From positions 124,001 to 188,000 of the forward strand of contig JAFZPM010000032.1 of the NCBI GenBank assembly GCA_017550335.1: a DNA stretch of 64,000 bases. Direction: 5' to 3'. The notes below the pieces were generated by a model that saw nothing but the letters and a program-made list of their open reading frames with translations, did not search any database and was not told where the DNA came from. The stretch is from Paludibacteraceae bacterium (GTDB taxonomy: Bacteria; Bacteroidota; Bacteroidia; Bacteroidales; Paludibacteraceae). Position numbers and translations under genes: made by a program. Below, piece after piece: positions 8,665-16,777 of this stretch. Position 1 is the stretch's first letter. Every line of letters starts with the position of its first letter.

Positions 8665-8709
8665 GGACTCAAAGCAAGGACTCCTTCTTGATATATTACA
8701 GATAATTCC

Positions 8710-8717
8710 TATATTTG
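8710..8717 (+). promoter_or_regulatory. -7 box of YD-array unit 2
   Basis: TATATTTG, 30 nt before the ATG at 8748. It and the leader are a copy of 4203-4240 at a constant offset of 4507. It defines a second transcription unit for members 4 and 5. Confidence 0.7.
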
Positions 8718-8747
8718 CTTATCACTGATTTTAACCCTTCTTATCGC

Positions 8748-10319
8748 ATGAAAAAGATATTCATCCTTCTAACATTTATCTGCATGGCCCATGCTGCTTT
8801 CGCCTGCATGTATTGTGCATTCGGCCGCGGAACTTTTGATTACAAGTACAAAGGGAATGTCATGTCGGCAGATGGTGTCACATACACCTCGAGATATCAG
8901 GAAGATAAAGAACTGACAGACACCCTCTATTTCTTCAGATCATATGACAAACAGCACAAATGCCTCGTATGGAGTGACAACAGAATATTTTTTTACAAAT
9001 CTTTTGACAAACAGCACAATTTCGTATGGAGTGATGAGAATAAAGCAACAGATTTTATATTCTACAGGTTTGGTGTATTCAACGGAAAATGGAGACCTGT
9101 TGAAATGAGAGCTGACACGGACTTCAAAGAAGACAATGAGTACGTATACTCGGAGGATGGCAAGCTAATTGAGACTCGTCACTGGGACACGAAAACCTAC
9201 TATAATTCAAACGAAAAGGAATACTGCAGCATAACCTACGGCCCCAACAATTTCATCTCAAAATACAAATATACCTACTATGACCAAAGAGGAAACGACA
9301 CAGCCACAATCACCATCGACAGAATAAAAAATACCACCCATCGTACAAAAAAGATCTACAATTCAAAAGGTTATCTGACGGAGGTATATGAGAATGACTC
9401 ATTGACTGAATATTGTAAATACGATTCGGCAGGCTTACCAATAGCCGACTCTTGCAAGATGAACCGCAATATAAGCTTCGAACGTGAAGAAGCGGGCTTG
9501 AAAACAATGTATGAGTACCACAACGGTACCCTATCAAGCATCACACGCTACGATGCGAAAGGAAATGAGATTTACAGCAGGTACTTCGTCAGTCAACAAA
9601 ACGACGAAAATTTCATGAAATATGACGAGAATAATAAAATAACAGAATGCAAAACAAATTACTTTGACGAGAATGGTGCGATTTCGAAAGTACATATAGC
9701 ATTGTACGAAAAGAGCGACAACATCGATCTCCCCGATGGCTACATGACCTATAGGCATGACACATTGATCGGCATCAACAGCACAAAGGTAACCTGCACG
9801 CCAAACGAAGAGATCATCACGGAGATTGTTGGGAAGGAGAAAGATGGGAAGTTTAACCCCGACACCACCATCACCCGCACCATCTTCGATTCCAAAGGCA
9901 ATATATTAAGCAAGAAAGAATTTAAGAATTCCAAGCTGGTGAACCATATCAAATACACCTACAGCAAACAAAGGAAACTACTTTCCATACAATCAGAGGA
10001 GAGCCTCACAGAGCTTCCTGATGAATTCAACAAAGAAAACACATGGGAAGAAAGACTGACATACAACAAAATAGTATACAAATACGACAAACAAAACCAT
10101 CTCCATTCGGTGACCGTACTGGATGGCAAAACCATTAAGCTCTCTGGTTATTACGCCAACGACCGCCTCGTCACCGTAAGGGAAACGACGGACAATGGCA
10201 CCCAAATCCTAACGACATACACCTACGATTCGGTCGGCAATATTACCAAACAGACAAAAGATTCTTCAAAGGGAGTTAAGACGATAACAAAGACGACGTT
10301 CGTTTACTACGATGAGTAA
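8748..10319 (+). CDS. Secreted YD-like repeat protein, array member 4
   Basis: A 523-residue exported protein. The start at 8748 gives the signal peptide MKKIFILLTFICMAHAAFA, with the cut AFA|C leaving CMYC as the mature start. It carries the YD-like modules YTYYDQRGNDTATITID, KIYNSKGYLTEVYENDSL, ITRYDAKGNEIYS, YTYSKQRKLLSIQSEES, YKYDKQNHLHSVTVLDG and YTYDSVGNITKQTKD, and ends at FVYYDE. The 5' region has a small internal duplication: the string SFDKQHNFVWSD follows SYDKQHKCLVWSD. That duplication is absent from member 5. It is the first gene of the second unit, and member 5 begins 13 bp downstream of its stop. Function unknown. Confidence 0.8.
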   Translation: MKKIFILLTFICMAHAAFACMYCAFGRGTFDYKYKGNVMSADGVTYTSRYQEDKELTDTLYFFRSYDKQHKCLVWSDNRIFFYKSFDKQHNFVWSDENKATDFIFYRFGVFNGKWRPVEMRADTDFKEDNEYVYSEDGKLIETRHWDTKTYYNSNEKEYCSITYGPNNFISKYKYTYYDQRGNDTATITIDRIKNTTHRTKKIYNSKGYLTEVYENDSLTEYCKYDSAGLPIADSCKMNRNISFEREEAGLKTMYEYHNGTLSSITRYDAKGNEIYSRYFVSQQNDENFMKYDENNKITECKTNYFDENGAISKVHIALYEKSDNIDLPDGYMTYRHDTLIGINSTKVTCTPNEEIITEIVGKEKDGKFNPDTTITRTIFDSKGNILSKKEFKNSKLVNHIKYTYSKQRKLLSIQSEESLTELPDEFNKENTWEERLTYNKIVYKYDKQNHLHSVTVLDGKTIKLSGYYANDRLVTVRETTDNGTQILTTYTYDSVGNITKQTKDSSKGVKTITKTTFVYYDE

Positions 10320-10332
10320 TCCTTCTCTTCAC

Positions 10333-11892
10333 ATGAAAAAGATATTCATTCTCCTAACGCTTATCTGCATGGCCCATACCGCCTTCGCCTGCATGTATTG
10401 TGCATTCGGCCGCGGAACTTTTGATTACAAGTACAAAGGGAATGTCATGTCGGCAGATGGTGTCACATACACTTCGAGACATCAGGAAGATAAAGAACGG
10501 ACAGACACCTTCTATTTCTTCAGATCATATGACAAACAGCACAAATGCCTCGTATGGAGTTATAACAGCAAAACAGGATTCAGTTTCTATAGGTTCGGTG
10601 TATTCAATGGGAAATGGAGACCTGTAGAAATGAGGAATAACGACCTCGACAAAACAGGCGTGGAATACATATACTCGGAGGATGGCAAGCTAATTGAGTC
10701 CCATGACTGGGTTGACCGCGTCATATCGCCCAACCGTCTATCGAAGGATGGCAAGAAGCCTATTGAGACTCGCCAAGGCAGGAAAACCTATTATAATTCA
10801 GACGAAAAAAAATACTGCAGCATATCCTATAGCCGTCCCAATTTCATCTCAGAATACAAACACACCTACTATGACCAGAGAGGAAACGATACAGCCATTA
10901 TCACTATCAACAGAATAAAAAACACCACCCATCGCACAAAAAAGATCTACAATCAAAAAGGTTATCTGACGGAGGTGTACGAAAATGACTCGTTGACTGA
11001 ATATTATAAATATGATTCGGCAGGCTTACCGATAACCGACTCTTGCAAGATGAACCGCAATATAAGCTTCGAACGAGAGGAAGCGGGCTTGAAAACAATG
11101 TATGAGTACCACAACGGTACCCTATCGAGCATCACACGCTACGATGCGAAAGGAAATGAGATTTACAACAAGGACTTCGACGTATACGAAGAGAGTTTCA
11201 TGAAATATGACGAAAATAATAAAATAACAGAATGCAAAAGAAAACACCTTGACGGATATGTATATATAGCAATATACGAAAAGAGCGACAACATCAATCG
11301 CCCTGATGGCTACATGAGCTACAGAAATGACACATTGATCGGCATCCACAGCAGAAAGGTAACCCGCACACCAAACGAAGAGATCATCACTATGATTTTT
11401 GGAGAAGAAGATGATGCAAATGGAAAGTTCGACCCCGACACCACCATCACCCGCACCACCTTCGATTCCAAGGGCAACATCTTAAACAAGAAAGAATTTA
11501 AGAATTCCAAGTTGGTGAACCATATCAAATACACCTACAGCAAACAAAAGAAACTACTTTCCATACAATCTGAGGAGAGCCTCACAGAGCTTCCCGAAGA
11601 TTTTCCAAAAGAAACCGAATGGGATGACACACTGACATACAACAAAATAATATATAAATACGACAAGCAGAACCATCTCCAATCGGTGACCGTACTGGAT
11701 GGTAATACCATTAAGATTACTGGTCAATACGTCAACGACCACCTCGTCTCTATAAAAGAAACGACGGATGAAGGTACCGAGATCATAGCAACATACACCT
11801 ACGATTCTGTCGGCAATATTACCGAACGGACAAAAGAATCAGAGGGAGTTAAGACGATAACAAAGACGACGTTCGTTTATTATGATGAGTAG
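10333..11892 (+). CDS. Secreted YD-like repeat protein, array member 5
   Basis: A 519-residue exported protein. The start at 10333 gives a signal peptide ending AFA|C before CMYC. An upstream ATG at 10312 overlaps the previous gene and would only add seven residues before the signal. The first 80 bases after the signal are identical to member 4, and most of the 3' half is close to it. Between them lies a region unique to this member, with an extra HDWVDRVISPNRLSKDGKKP segment that repeats the SEDGKLIE/SKDGKKPIE theme. It ends at FVYYDE, like the other members. A strong hairpin at 11919-11949 follows, closing the second unit. Function unknown. Confidence 0.8.
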   Translation: MKKIFILLTLICMAHTAFACMYCAFGRGTFDYKYKGNVMSADGVTYTSRHQEDKERTDTFYFFRSYDKQHKCLVWSYNSKTGFSFYRFGVFNGKWRPVEMRNNDLDKTGVEYIYSEDGKLIESHDWVDRVISPNRLSKDGKKPIETRQGRKTYYNSDEKKYCSISYSRPNFISEYKHTYYDQRGNDTAIITINRIKNTTHRTKKIYNQKGYLTEVYENDSLTEYYKYDSAGLPITDSCKMNRNISFEREEAGLKTMYEYHNGTLSSITRYDAKGNEIYNKDFDVYEESFMKYDENNKITECKRKHLDGYVYIAIYEKSDNINRPDGYMSYRNDTLIGIHSRKVTRTPNEEIITMIFGEEDDANGKFDPDTTITRTTFDSKGNILNKKEFKNSKLVNHIKYTYSKQKKLLSIQSEESLTELPEDFPKETEWDDTLTYNKIIYKYDKQNHLQSVTVLDGNTIKITGQYVNDHLVSIKETTDEGTEIIATYTYDSVGNITERTKESEGVKTITKTTFVYYDE

Positions 11893-11918
11893 GGAAAGCG
11901 GGAACGACCGCACCCATC

Positions 11919-11949
11919 CACCTGCCTAGATCACAAGTCGAGGCAGGTG
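11919..11949 (+). terminator. Hairpin terminator after the YD array
   Basis: Perfect 9-bp stem CACCTGCCT/AGGCAGGTG with a 13-nt loop, 26 bp after the stop of member 5, followed by T-rich sequence (ccttctttctttt). It lies between the array and the transposase gene, so an alternative reading is a transposase-associated palindrome. Confidence 0.6.
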
Positions 11950-12008
11950 AAATCCTTCTTTCTTTTCTGAAAAACGTTCATAATGCGAGCCATTCAGGAG
12001 GAATTTTG

Positions 12009-12016
12009 TACTTTTG
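12009..12016 (+). promoter_or_regulatory. -7 box for the RAYT-like transposase
   Basis: TACTTTTG, a match to TAnnTTTG, 30 nt before the ATG at 12047. Confidence 0.5.
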
Positions 12017-12046
12017 CGAAAAATCTAATGTTTTGAAATACCTGTA

Positions 12047-13180
12047 ATGATGAATTCATCCTATCGTCCACGCAATCCCGGCCACGATTACTATGGCAAG
12101 GGTGTTTATCTCATCACGCTGGTGGTGAGAGGAAGGGAGCCACTACTTGCAACGTTCACGTCTGAGAATAGCTGTGAGAAACTTGTCCCGACAACGCTTG
12201 GGGAGGAACTGCTCCGTTTTTGGGGAGAGACCTCAGAGAGGCAAGCGGCGCATGGCAACCATGTGGTGACACACGCCTGCGTATGCATGCCCGACCATTT
12301 CCACGGGGTGATCGAGGTGCTGGAACCCATGCAGTGGAATCTGGGGGATATCATGCAGGCGTTCAAGGCGGCTTGCACTAGTAGGTGGAGAAAAATGAAC
12401 GGGGTTGCGAATCGACCCATATTGGTCGATTCTGACACATATCCCGATTGGTTGCGAAAGAAAGCTCTAATCCACAAAGACGAAAGCGCTCTTATCAATA
12501 ACCTCTCCAAAAAACAGCGGCAGGAATACTACGCCCTAGTAGGGCGTGAGCGCCGCCCCCTGTTCGACGACAACTACGACGACACGGTCTGCATCGACGA
12601 GCGGCACCGAGCCGCGATGATCGCCTATGTGCAGGACAACCCACGTCGCGCACTCTTGCGACGAGCCATGCCCGACGTGATGAGACGATGTCTTCATGTG
12701 CGGTTGGCGGGACGTAGCTATGGGGCATTTGGCAACCTCTTCCTGTTACGATGGGCCCGTAGGATACAGGTGCAGTGCCACCGCAAGCATCCCACGACCG
12801 GGCAACCCTACGAAGAGACGACCGACTATGCCCGCCAGCACGACCAATGGGTGGCAGCCATCCTTGAAGGCTCCACGGTGATTGTGACGCCAGGCATCTC
12901 CCGTGGCGAACTGCAGATGAAAAACGAATGCTTGGAGAAGGGTTACCCGCTCATCCACATACAGAAAGAACCCATCACTCCCTATTGGAAACCCGAGCGA
13001 CAACGCTTCGACGCCTGCGCCAATGGCAGTCTGCTCATCCTTGCGCCTTGGGGACTCGACCAAATGCCGGATGTGGACGGTGTCCCTTCCAATAGCGATT
13101 ACAGTTGTTTCCACAACATGAACCGCCTGGCAGAAGAGATCTGTTCGTTTATGGGAGAGGCTAAAATTATTAGGAGGTAA
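12047..13180 (+). CDS. REP-associated Y1 (IS200-like) transposase with extra C-terminal domain
   Basis: A 377-residue protein. The first 200 residues carry the Y1 HUH endonuclease signatures: SYRPRNPGHDYYGKGVY at the start, the HUH motif CMPDHFHG with His84 and His86, and the candidate catalytic Tyr194 in AYVQDNPRRAL. These match the RAYT (TnpA-REP) branch, which nicks single-stranded DNA at REP palindromes and is usually immobile. An insert of about 60 residues separates HUH from Tyr. The C-terminal part (about 265-377) has a Rossmann-like pattern, TVIVTPGISRGE, then GYPLIHIQKEP and SLLILAPW, recalling the SLOG/DprA nucleotide-binding fold. That assignment is an inference from pattern only. 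No inverted-repeat ends were found beside the gene, so it is not annotated as an insertion sequence. It follows the YD array and has its own -7 box. Confidence 0.75.
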   Translation: MMNSSYRPRNPGHDYYGKGVYLITLVVRGREPLLATFTSENSCEKLVPTTLGEELLRFWGETSERQAAHGNHVVTHACVCMPDHFHGVIEVLEPMQWNLGDIMQAFKAACTSRWRKMNGVANRPILVDSDTYPDWLRKKALIHKDESALINNLSKKQRQEYYALVGRERRPLFDDNYDDTVCIDERHRAAMIAYVQDNPRRALLRRAMPDVMRRCLHVRLAGRSYGAFGNLFLLRWARRIQVQCHRKHPTTGQPYEETTDYARQHDQWVAAILEGSTVIVTPGISRGELQMKNECLEKGYPLIHIQKEPITPYWKPERQRFDACANGSLLILAPWGLDQMPDVDGVPSNSDYSCFHNMNRLAEEICSFMGEAKIIRR

Positions 13181-13214
13181 GAGAGAATAATTCTCCCTAT
13201 ATTAAAAAAATGGG

Positions 13215-13222
13215 TATATTTG
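13215..13222 (+). promoter_or_regulatory. -7 box for the acidic-tail secreted protein
   Basis: TATATTTG, 53 nt before the ATG at 13276. It lies just after an upstream in-frame ATG at 13210, which makes the downstream start more likely. Confidence 0.55.
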
Positions 13223-13275
13223 GGGTACGTAAAACGCAATTCAATGATTTAACAATAAAATTCATCAAGACATCC

Positions 13276-13995
13276 ATGAAACACCTATTCCTCCTCCTCA
13301 TCCTCCTCTCCACCACAATAACCCTCGTGGGCAAACCGCACCAACTTAAAAGCAAAGGGAAGGAGGCTAACATCATACCCAAAGAGTGGACAATGATATG
13401 CGAGACGAAAGGAGACTTCAACAACGATGGATATAAGGATTGGGCCTTCGTAGCAATGTCTGATGATTCCACCGCCAATATGGAGGAATGTATTGGTAAG
13501 ATGAAATGTTGGAGTCCTACCCTTGCCATCTATTTTGGCACAAAGAGAGGAAAATTCAAGCAATTCGCTTGTTGGGATACCATTATGTCGAGCGAGGAAT
13601 ATGCATCAATAGAACATAATATTAGTATCGACACGAATGAGGAAAACTATCTAGAATTAGGTTGTAGTACATGGCATGGGACAGGTACATGGAAAGTTCC
13701 TTGTGTCTCCTACACATTTCGGTTTCAAGACAACAAATTCCAACTGATTGAACGTGATGTTGCGGAGTACGACAGAGCGACTCTAAGAGCAGAGCGTTGG
13801 CACTATAATTATATCACAGGAGAAAACACGTATCAAATTGAATACTTAGGAGAAGACGAACCAAATAACCCAGATGATGAAGTGGATGACGAAGATGAGG
13901 AAACATTCGATGATGAACGTGGTGAAACAGACAATAACAAAGAGAATGACGAAAAGCCTAAATTGTTAATACTGGGCGAATTCGAGTTGTGGTGA
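13276..13995 (+). CDS. Secreted protein with FG-GAP-like segment and acidic tail
   Basis: A 239-residue protein with a signal peptide (MKHLFLLLILLSTTITLVG). A segment at about residues 42-60 reads GDFNNDGYKDWAFV, the Asp/Asn-rich loop of FG-GAP/VCBS-type calcium-binding repeats. The middle part includes a CSTWHGTGTWKVPC stretch with two cysteines that could pair. The last 40 residues are strongly acidic (DDEVDDEDEETFDDE). No enzyme family is recognised. The promoter position favours this start over the ATG at 13210. It lies between the transposase and the terminator of mdh and probably forms its own transcript. Confidence 0.7.
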   Translation: MKHLFLLLILLSTTITLVGKPHQLKSKGKEANIIPKEWTMICETKGDFNNDGYKDWAFVAMSDDSTANMEECIGKMKCWSPTLAIYFGTKRGKFKQFACWDTIMSSEEYASIEHNISIDTNEENYLELGCSTWHGTGTWKVPCVSYTFRFQDNKFQLIERDVAEYDRATLRAERWHYNYITGENTYQIEYLGEDEPNNPDDEVDDEDEETFDDERGETDNNKENDEKPKLLILGEFELW

Positions 13996-14117
13996 ATCAT
14001 CCACGCAACAACTATTTCAACCATAATTTAGGAGCGAAAGCTAAAGCACAACTCCCATAATTCATCCGAATTCATACCCGACCAATCTCCACAACCGACT
14101 CCCCTCCCCCAACGAAA

Positions 14118-14148
14118 AAAGCGGACAGGGATATACCCCGCCCGCTTT
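14118..14148 (-). terminator. Terminator of mdh
   Basis: Hairpin with AAAGCGG/CCGCTTT and an inner GGG/CCC pair. Read on the minus strand it ends in a T6 run, 25 bp after the mdh stop. Confidence 0.75.
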
Positions 14149-14172
14149 CCTATATCGAATCCAATCCTAGGA

Positions 14173-15165
14173 TTAGAGGTTCGCGTTGTATTTCTTCCAG
14201 TCAGCGACTGCAGGAAGAACGCCCATGCCGATCACCTCGTCACGCATCTTGCAAAGGTGCTCGTAAGAAGCGTCCAAAGCCTTCTTCTCATCAGCTGAGA
14301 GGTTAGCCTCCGTGTAAGAAACACCGTTCTCGTCGATGGTTGACTTCATGGCCATACATACGTTCTTGTAACCGTACATGCCGTCCTTTACGAAGCAGCC
14401 TGCAGGCAAAGTGAACTTCTTACCACCCATAGCAGCCTCGATCATCTCGATAGCCACGTATGCAGGGCTCAAGTTGGAAGAACGTCCACGAAGAGCGATG
14501 ATGTTAGAACCGCCCTGGATAGTCTTTTGCTTGATCTCCTCGAACTTGTCAGCTGGGATGTTGTACTTAGAAAGAGGCTTGCCCATCACCATCACGTCTG
14601 AAGTTACAGGGACCATCTTCTCTCCGTGTCCACCCAACGTAGCGCAACCGCTAACCGCATACTGAGGGATGCCGAAGTACTTAGCCAACTCGCTCTGAAG
14701 ACGAGTAGAGTCCAAACCAGCCAAAGTAGTCACTTGGTTAGGCTTCAAACCAGACTTAACCAATACAACCAAACCAGTCACGTCAGCTGGATTGAAGATA
14801 ACGACGATGTGCTCGCACTTAGGGCAATATTTCTTTACGTTGTCACCGAAGTCAGCAGCGATCTGAGCGTTGCCCTTCAAAAGGTCCTCACGGGTCATAC
14901 CCTCCTTACGAGGAGCACCACCTGAAGAGATGATGAAAGAAGCGCCAGTCAAAGCCTCCTCCACATTGTCAGTGAATGTGAAGTTAACGCCCTCGAAACC
15001 GCAGTGACGCATTTCCTCGTAAACACCCTCAAGACCCTTCAAATATGGATCGTAAAGTGTGATATTGTTTGTTAAACCCTTAACAGCGGCCAATTGAGCC
15101 ATTGTAGAACCGATAGCACCAGCGGCACCAACGATAACCAATTTTTTGTTAGATAAGAAACTCAT
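14173..15165 (-). CDS. mdh: Malate dehydrogenase
   Basis: A 330-residue NAD-dependent malate/lactate dehydrogenase-fold enzyme that interconverts malate and oxaloacetate. The dinucleotide-binding motif VGAAGAIGS is at residues 12-20. Other family marks are SSGGAPRKEGMTREDLL (substrate-loop Arg), IFNPADVTG, LDSTRLQ with the active-site Asp and Arg, and GGHGEKMVP with the catalytic His. The length and the GAPRKEG loop match the malate dehydrogenases of Bacteroidales rather than the shorter E. coli type. It is monocistronic, with a -7 box upstream and a hairpin terminator downstream. Confidence 0.95.
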   Translation of the reverse strand: MSFLSNKKLVIVGAAGAIGSTMAQLAAVKGLTNNITLYDPYLKGLEGVYEEMRHCGFEGVNFTFTDNVEEALTGASFIISSGGAPRKEGMTREDLLKGNAQIAADFGDNVKKYCPKCEHIVVIFNPADVTGLVVLVKSGLKPNQVTTLAGLDSTRLQSELAKYFGIPQYAVSGCATLGGHGEKMVPVTSDVMVMGKPLSKYNIPADKFEEIKQKTIQGGSNIIALRGRSSNLSPAYVAIEMIEAAMGGKKFTLPAGCFVKDGMYGYKNVCMAMKSTIDENGVSYTEANLSADEKKALDASYEHLCKMRDEVIGMGVLPAVADWKKYNANL

Positions 15166-15210
15166 ACTATAATTGTTTTTTAAAAGTATTTATCGCATTA
15201 CAATTTTACG

Positions 15211-15218
15211 CAAAGTTA
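15211..15218 (-). promoter_or_regulatory. -7 box for mdh
   Basis: TAACTTTG on the minus strand, matching TAnnTTTG, with a leader of about 42 nt. Confidence 0.6.
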
Positions 15219-15261
15219 AAAAATAAATCACTTCGCGCATACATTGTGAAGGGGTAATATC

Positions 15262-16542
15262 TTACAATTTAAACAATTTTTTCAAATCATCCGTCTTATC
15301 GGTTTTCTCCCAAGTGAATAGCTCCACCTCCTTCGTGAAAGTTTTCCCTGAGCGGTCCGTGAAGGTCTTGGTCACCACCTGAGGCGTTCTACCCATGTGT
15401 CCGTACGAAGCGGTCTCCTCGTAGATCGGGTTGCGGAGCTTCAGACGGTCCTCGATGGCCTTCGGGCGCATGTCGAAGATCTTGCTCTCCGCGATCTTAC
15501 GAGCGATCTCACCGTCGCTCAGCTTCACCTTCGCGGTGCCATACGTATTGACGAAGAGGTTCATCGGGTCGGCCACACCGATAGCGTAGGCCACCTGCAC
15601 CAGCACCTCGTCCGCCACGCCAGCGGCAACCAGGTTCTTCGCCAGATGTCTAGCGGCATATGCGGCGGAACGGTCCACCTTGGAAGGGTCTTTTCCCGAG
15701 AAGGCGCCACCGCCATGGGCTCCCTTACCTCCGTAGGTATCCACGATGATCTTACGGCCCGTCAAACCGGTGTCTCCGTAAGGACCACCGATCACGAACT
15801 TGCCGGTAGGGTTCACCAACAGCTTATAATCGCCCTGCAAGAGGGATTTGTATTCGGCATGTTTGCTGACCAAGCGAGGGATCAGGATATTGCGCACATC
15901 CTCTTCGATCTTCTTCACCATCTCCTCGTCCGCCTTCAGCTGGTTCTTCTCGTCTGTGATGAACTCGTCATGCTGCGTGGAGATGACGATGGTGTCCACC
16001 CTTTTCGGCTTATTGTCGTCGCCATACTCGATGGTCACTTGAGATTTAGAATCCGGACGCAGGTAGGTCATCTCCTTCCCCTCACGGCGGATCTGGGAGA
16101 GTTCCCACAACAAGTTATGTGCCATATCCAGCGGAAGAGGCATCAGGCTCTTCGTCTCGTTACAAGCGTAACCGAACATCATGCCTTGGTCGCCGGCGCC
16201 CTGGTCCAACGGATTGGAGCGTTCCACACCACGGTTGATGTCAGGAGATTGTCCATGGAGAGCGTTCAGGATACCACAAGACTCGCTGTCGAACTTGTAA
16301 TCGCTCTTCGTGTAGCCGATTTTACAGATGACACGACGGGCGATGTCCTGCTCGTTGATTTGTGCAGTCGTTTTCAACTCGCCGGCAAGGATCACTTGTC
16401 CGGTCGTAACTAATGTTTCGCAAGCAACTTTCGACTCAGGGTCTTGAGCCAAAATGTTGTCCAGAATAGCGTCGGAGATCTGGTCAGCGACTTTGTCTGG
16501 ATGTCCTTCGGAAACGGATTCCGATGAAAAGAAATAAGCCAT
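15262..16542 (-). CDS. metK: S-adenosylmethionine synthetase
   Basis: A 426-residue methionine adenosyltransferase that forms S-adenosylmethionine from methionine and ATP. The N-terminus [21 protein letters not shown] holds the ATP-binding His and Asp. DQGMMFGYA is the family hexapeptide region, and [19 protein letters not shown] is the phosphate-binding loop and K/R-containing motif. It is longer than the E. coli enzyme (384 residues) through insertions around the central [13 protein letters not shown] segment. It shares direction with mdh but has a separate leader. The product feeds the several methyltransferases in this window. Confidence 0.97.
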   Translation of the reverse strand: MAYFFSSESVSEGHPDKVADQISDAILDNILAQDPESKVACETLVTTGQVILAGELKTTAQINEQDIARRVICKIGYTKSDYKFDSESCGILNALHGQSPDINRGVERSNPLDQGAGDQGMMFGYACNETKSLMPLPLDMAHNLLWELSQIRREGKEMTYLRPDSKSQVTIEYGDDNKPKRVDTIVISTQHDEFITDEKNQLKADEEMVKKIEEDVRNILIPRLVSKHAEYKSLLQGDYKLLVNPTGKFVIGGPYGDTGLTGRKIIVDTYGGKGAHGGGAFSGKDPSKVDRSAAYAARHLAKNLVAAGVADEVLVQVAYAIGVADPMNLFVNTYGTAKVKLSDGEIARKIAESKIFDMRPKAIEDRLKLRNPIYEETASYGHMGRTPQVVTKTFTDRSGKTFTKEVELFTWEKTDKTDDLKKLFKL

Positions 16543-16635
16543 TACTTTAAGACTTTTAAGTTATGTATGTAAGGGGGATATAACAGATAGCTCACAATTA
16601 TCATTTTAGCATTTTTTTCTGTGGTTGCAAGCAAT

Positions 16636-16667
16636 CAAATCTATCCACCAAATGTTCTGCAAAATTA
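16636..16667 (-). promoter_or_regulatory. Two candidate -7 boxes for metK
   Basis: Minus-strand TAGATTTG (16636-16643) and TAATTTTG (16660-16667) both match TAnnTTTG. Either gives a leader of roughly 90-115 nt. No known SAM riboswitch fold was recognised in it by eye. Confidence 0.4.
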
Positions 16668-16777
16668 GGAATATTTTTCTTAATAAAAAATACACGGAAA
16701 AATTATTTATCAACAATCACGAAATGATAGACACAAGGACGCATTCGGCACATCCCTGCATCTATACGATTCATAAT

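Noticed and set aside
4241..11892. YD array as RHS or polymorphic toxins
   Set aside because: The proteins are about 450-530 residues, lack the RHS core-closing motif and have no variable toxin tail; all end at the same YYDE string.
12047..13180. Complete IS200/IS605 insertion sequence
   Set aside because: No tnpB, no subterminal hairpins flanking the gene on both sides and no target-site pattern; it fits an immobile RAYT gene better.
15397..16413. Long open frame on the strand opposite metK
   Set aside because: It is a shadow of the high-GC, strongly biased metK coding sequence; it lacks a promoter, domain pattern or plausible protein composition (very rich in His, Arg, Leu and Val).
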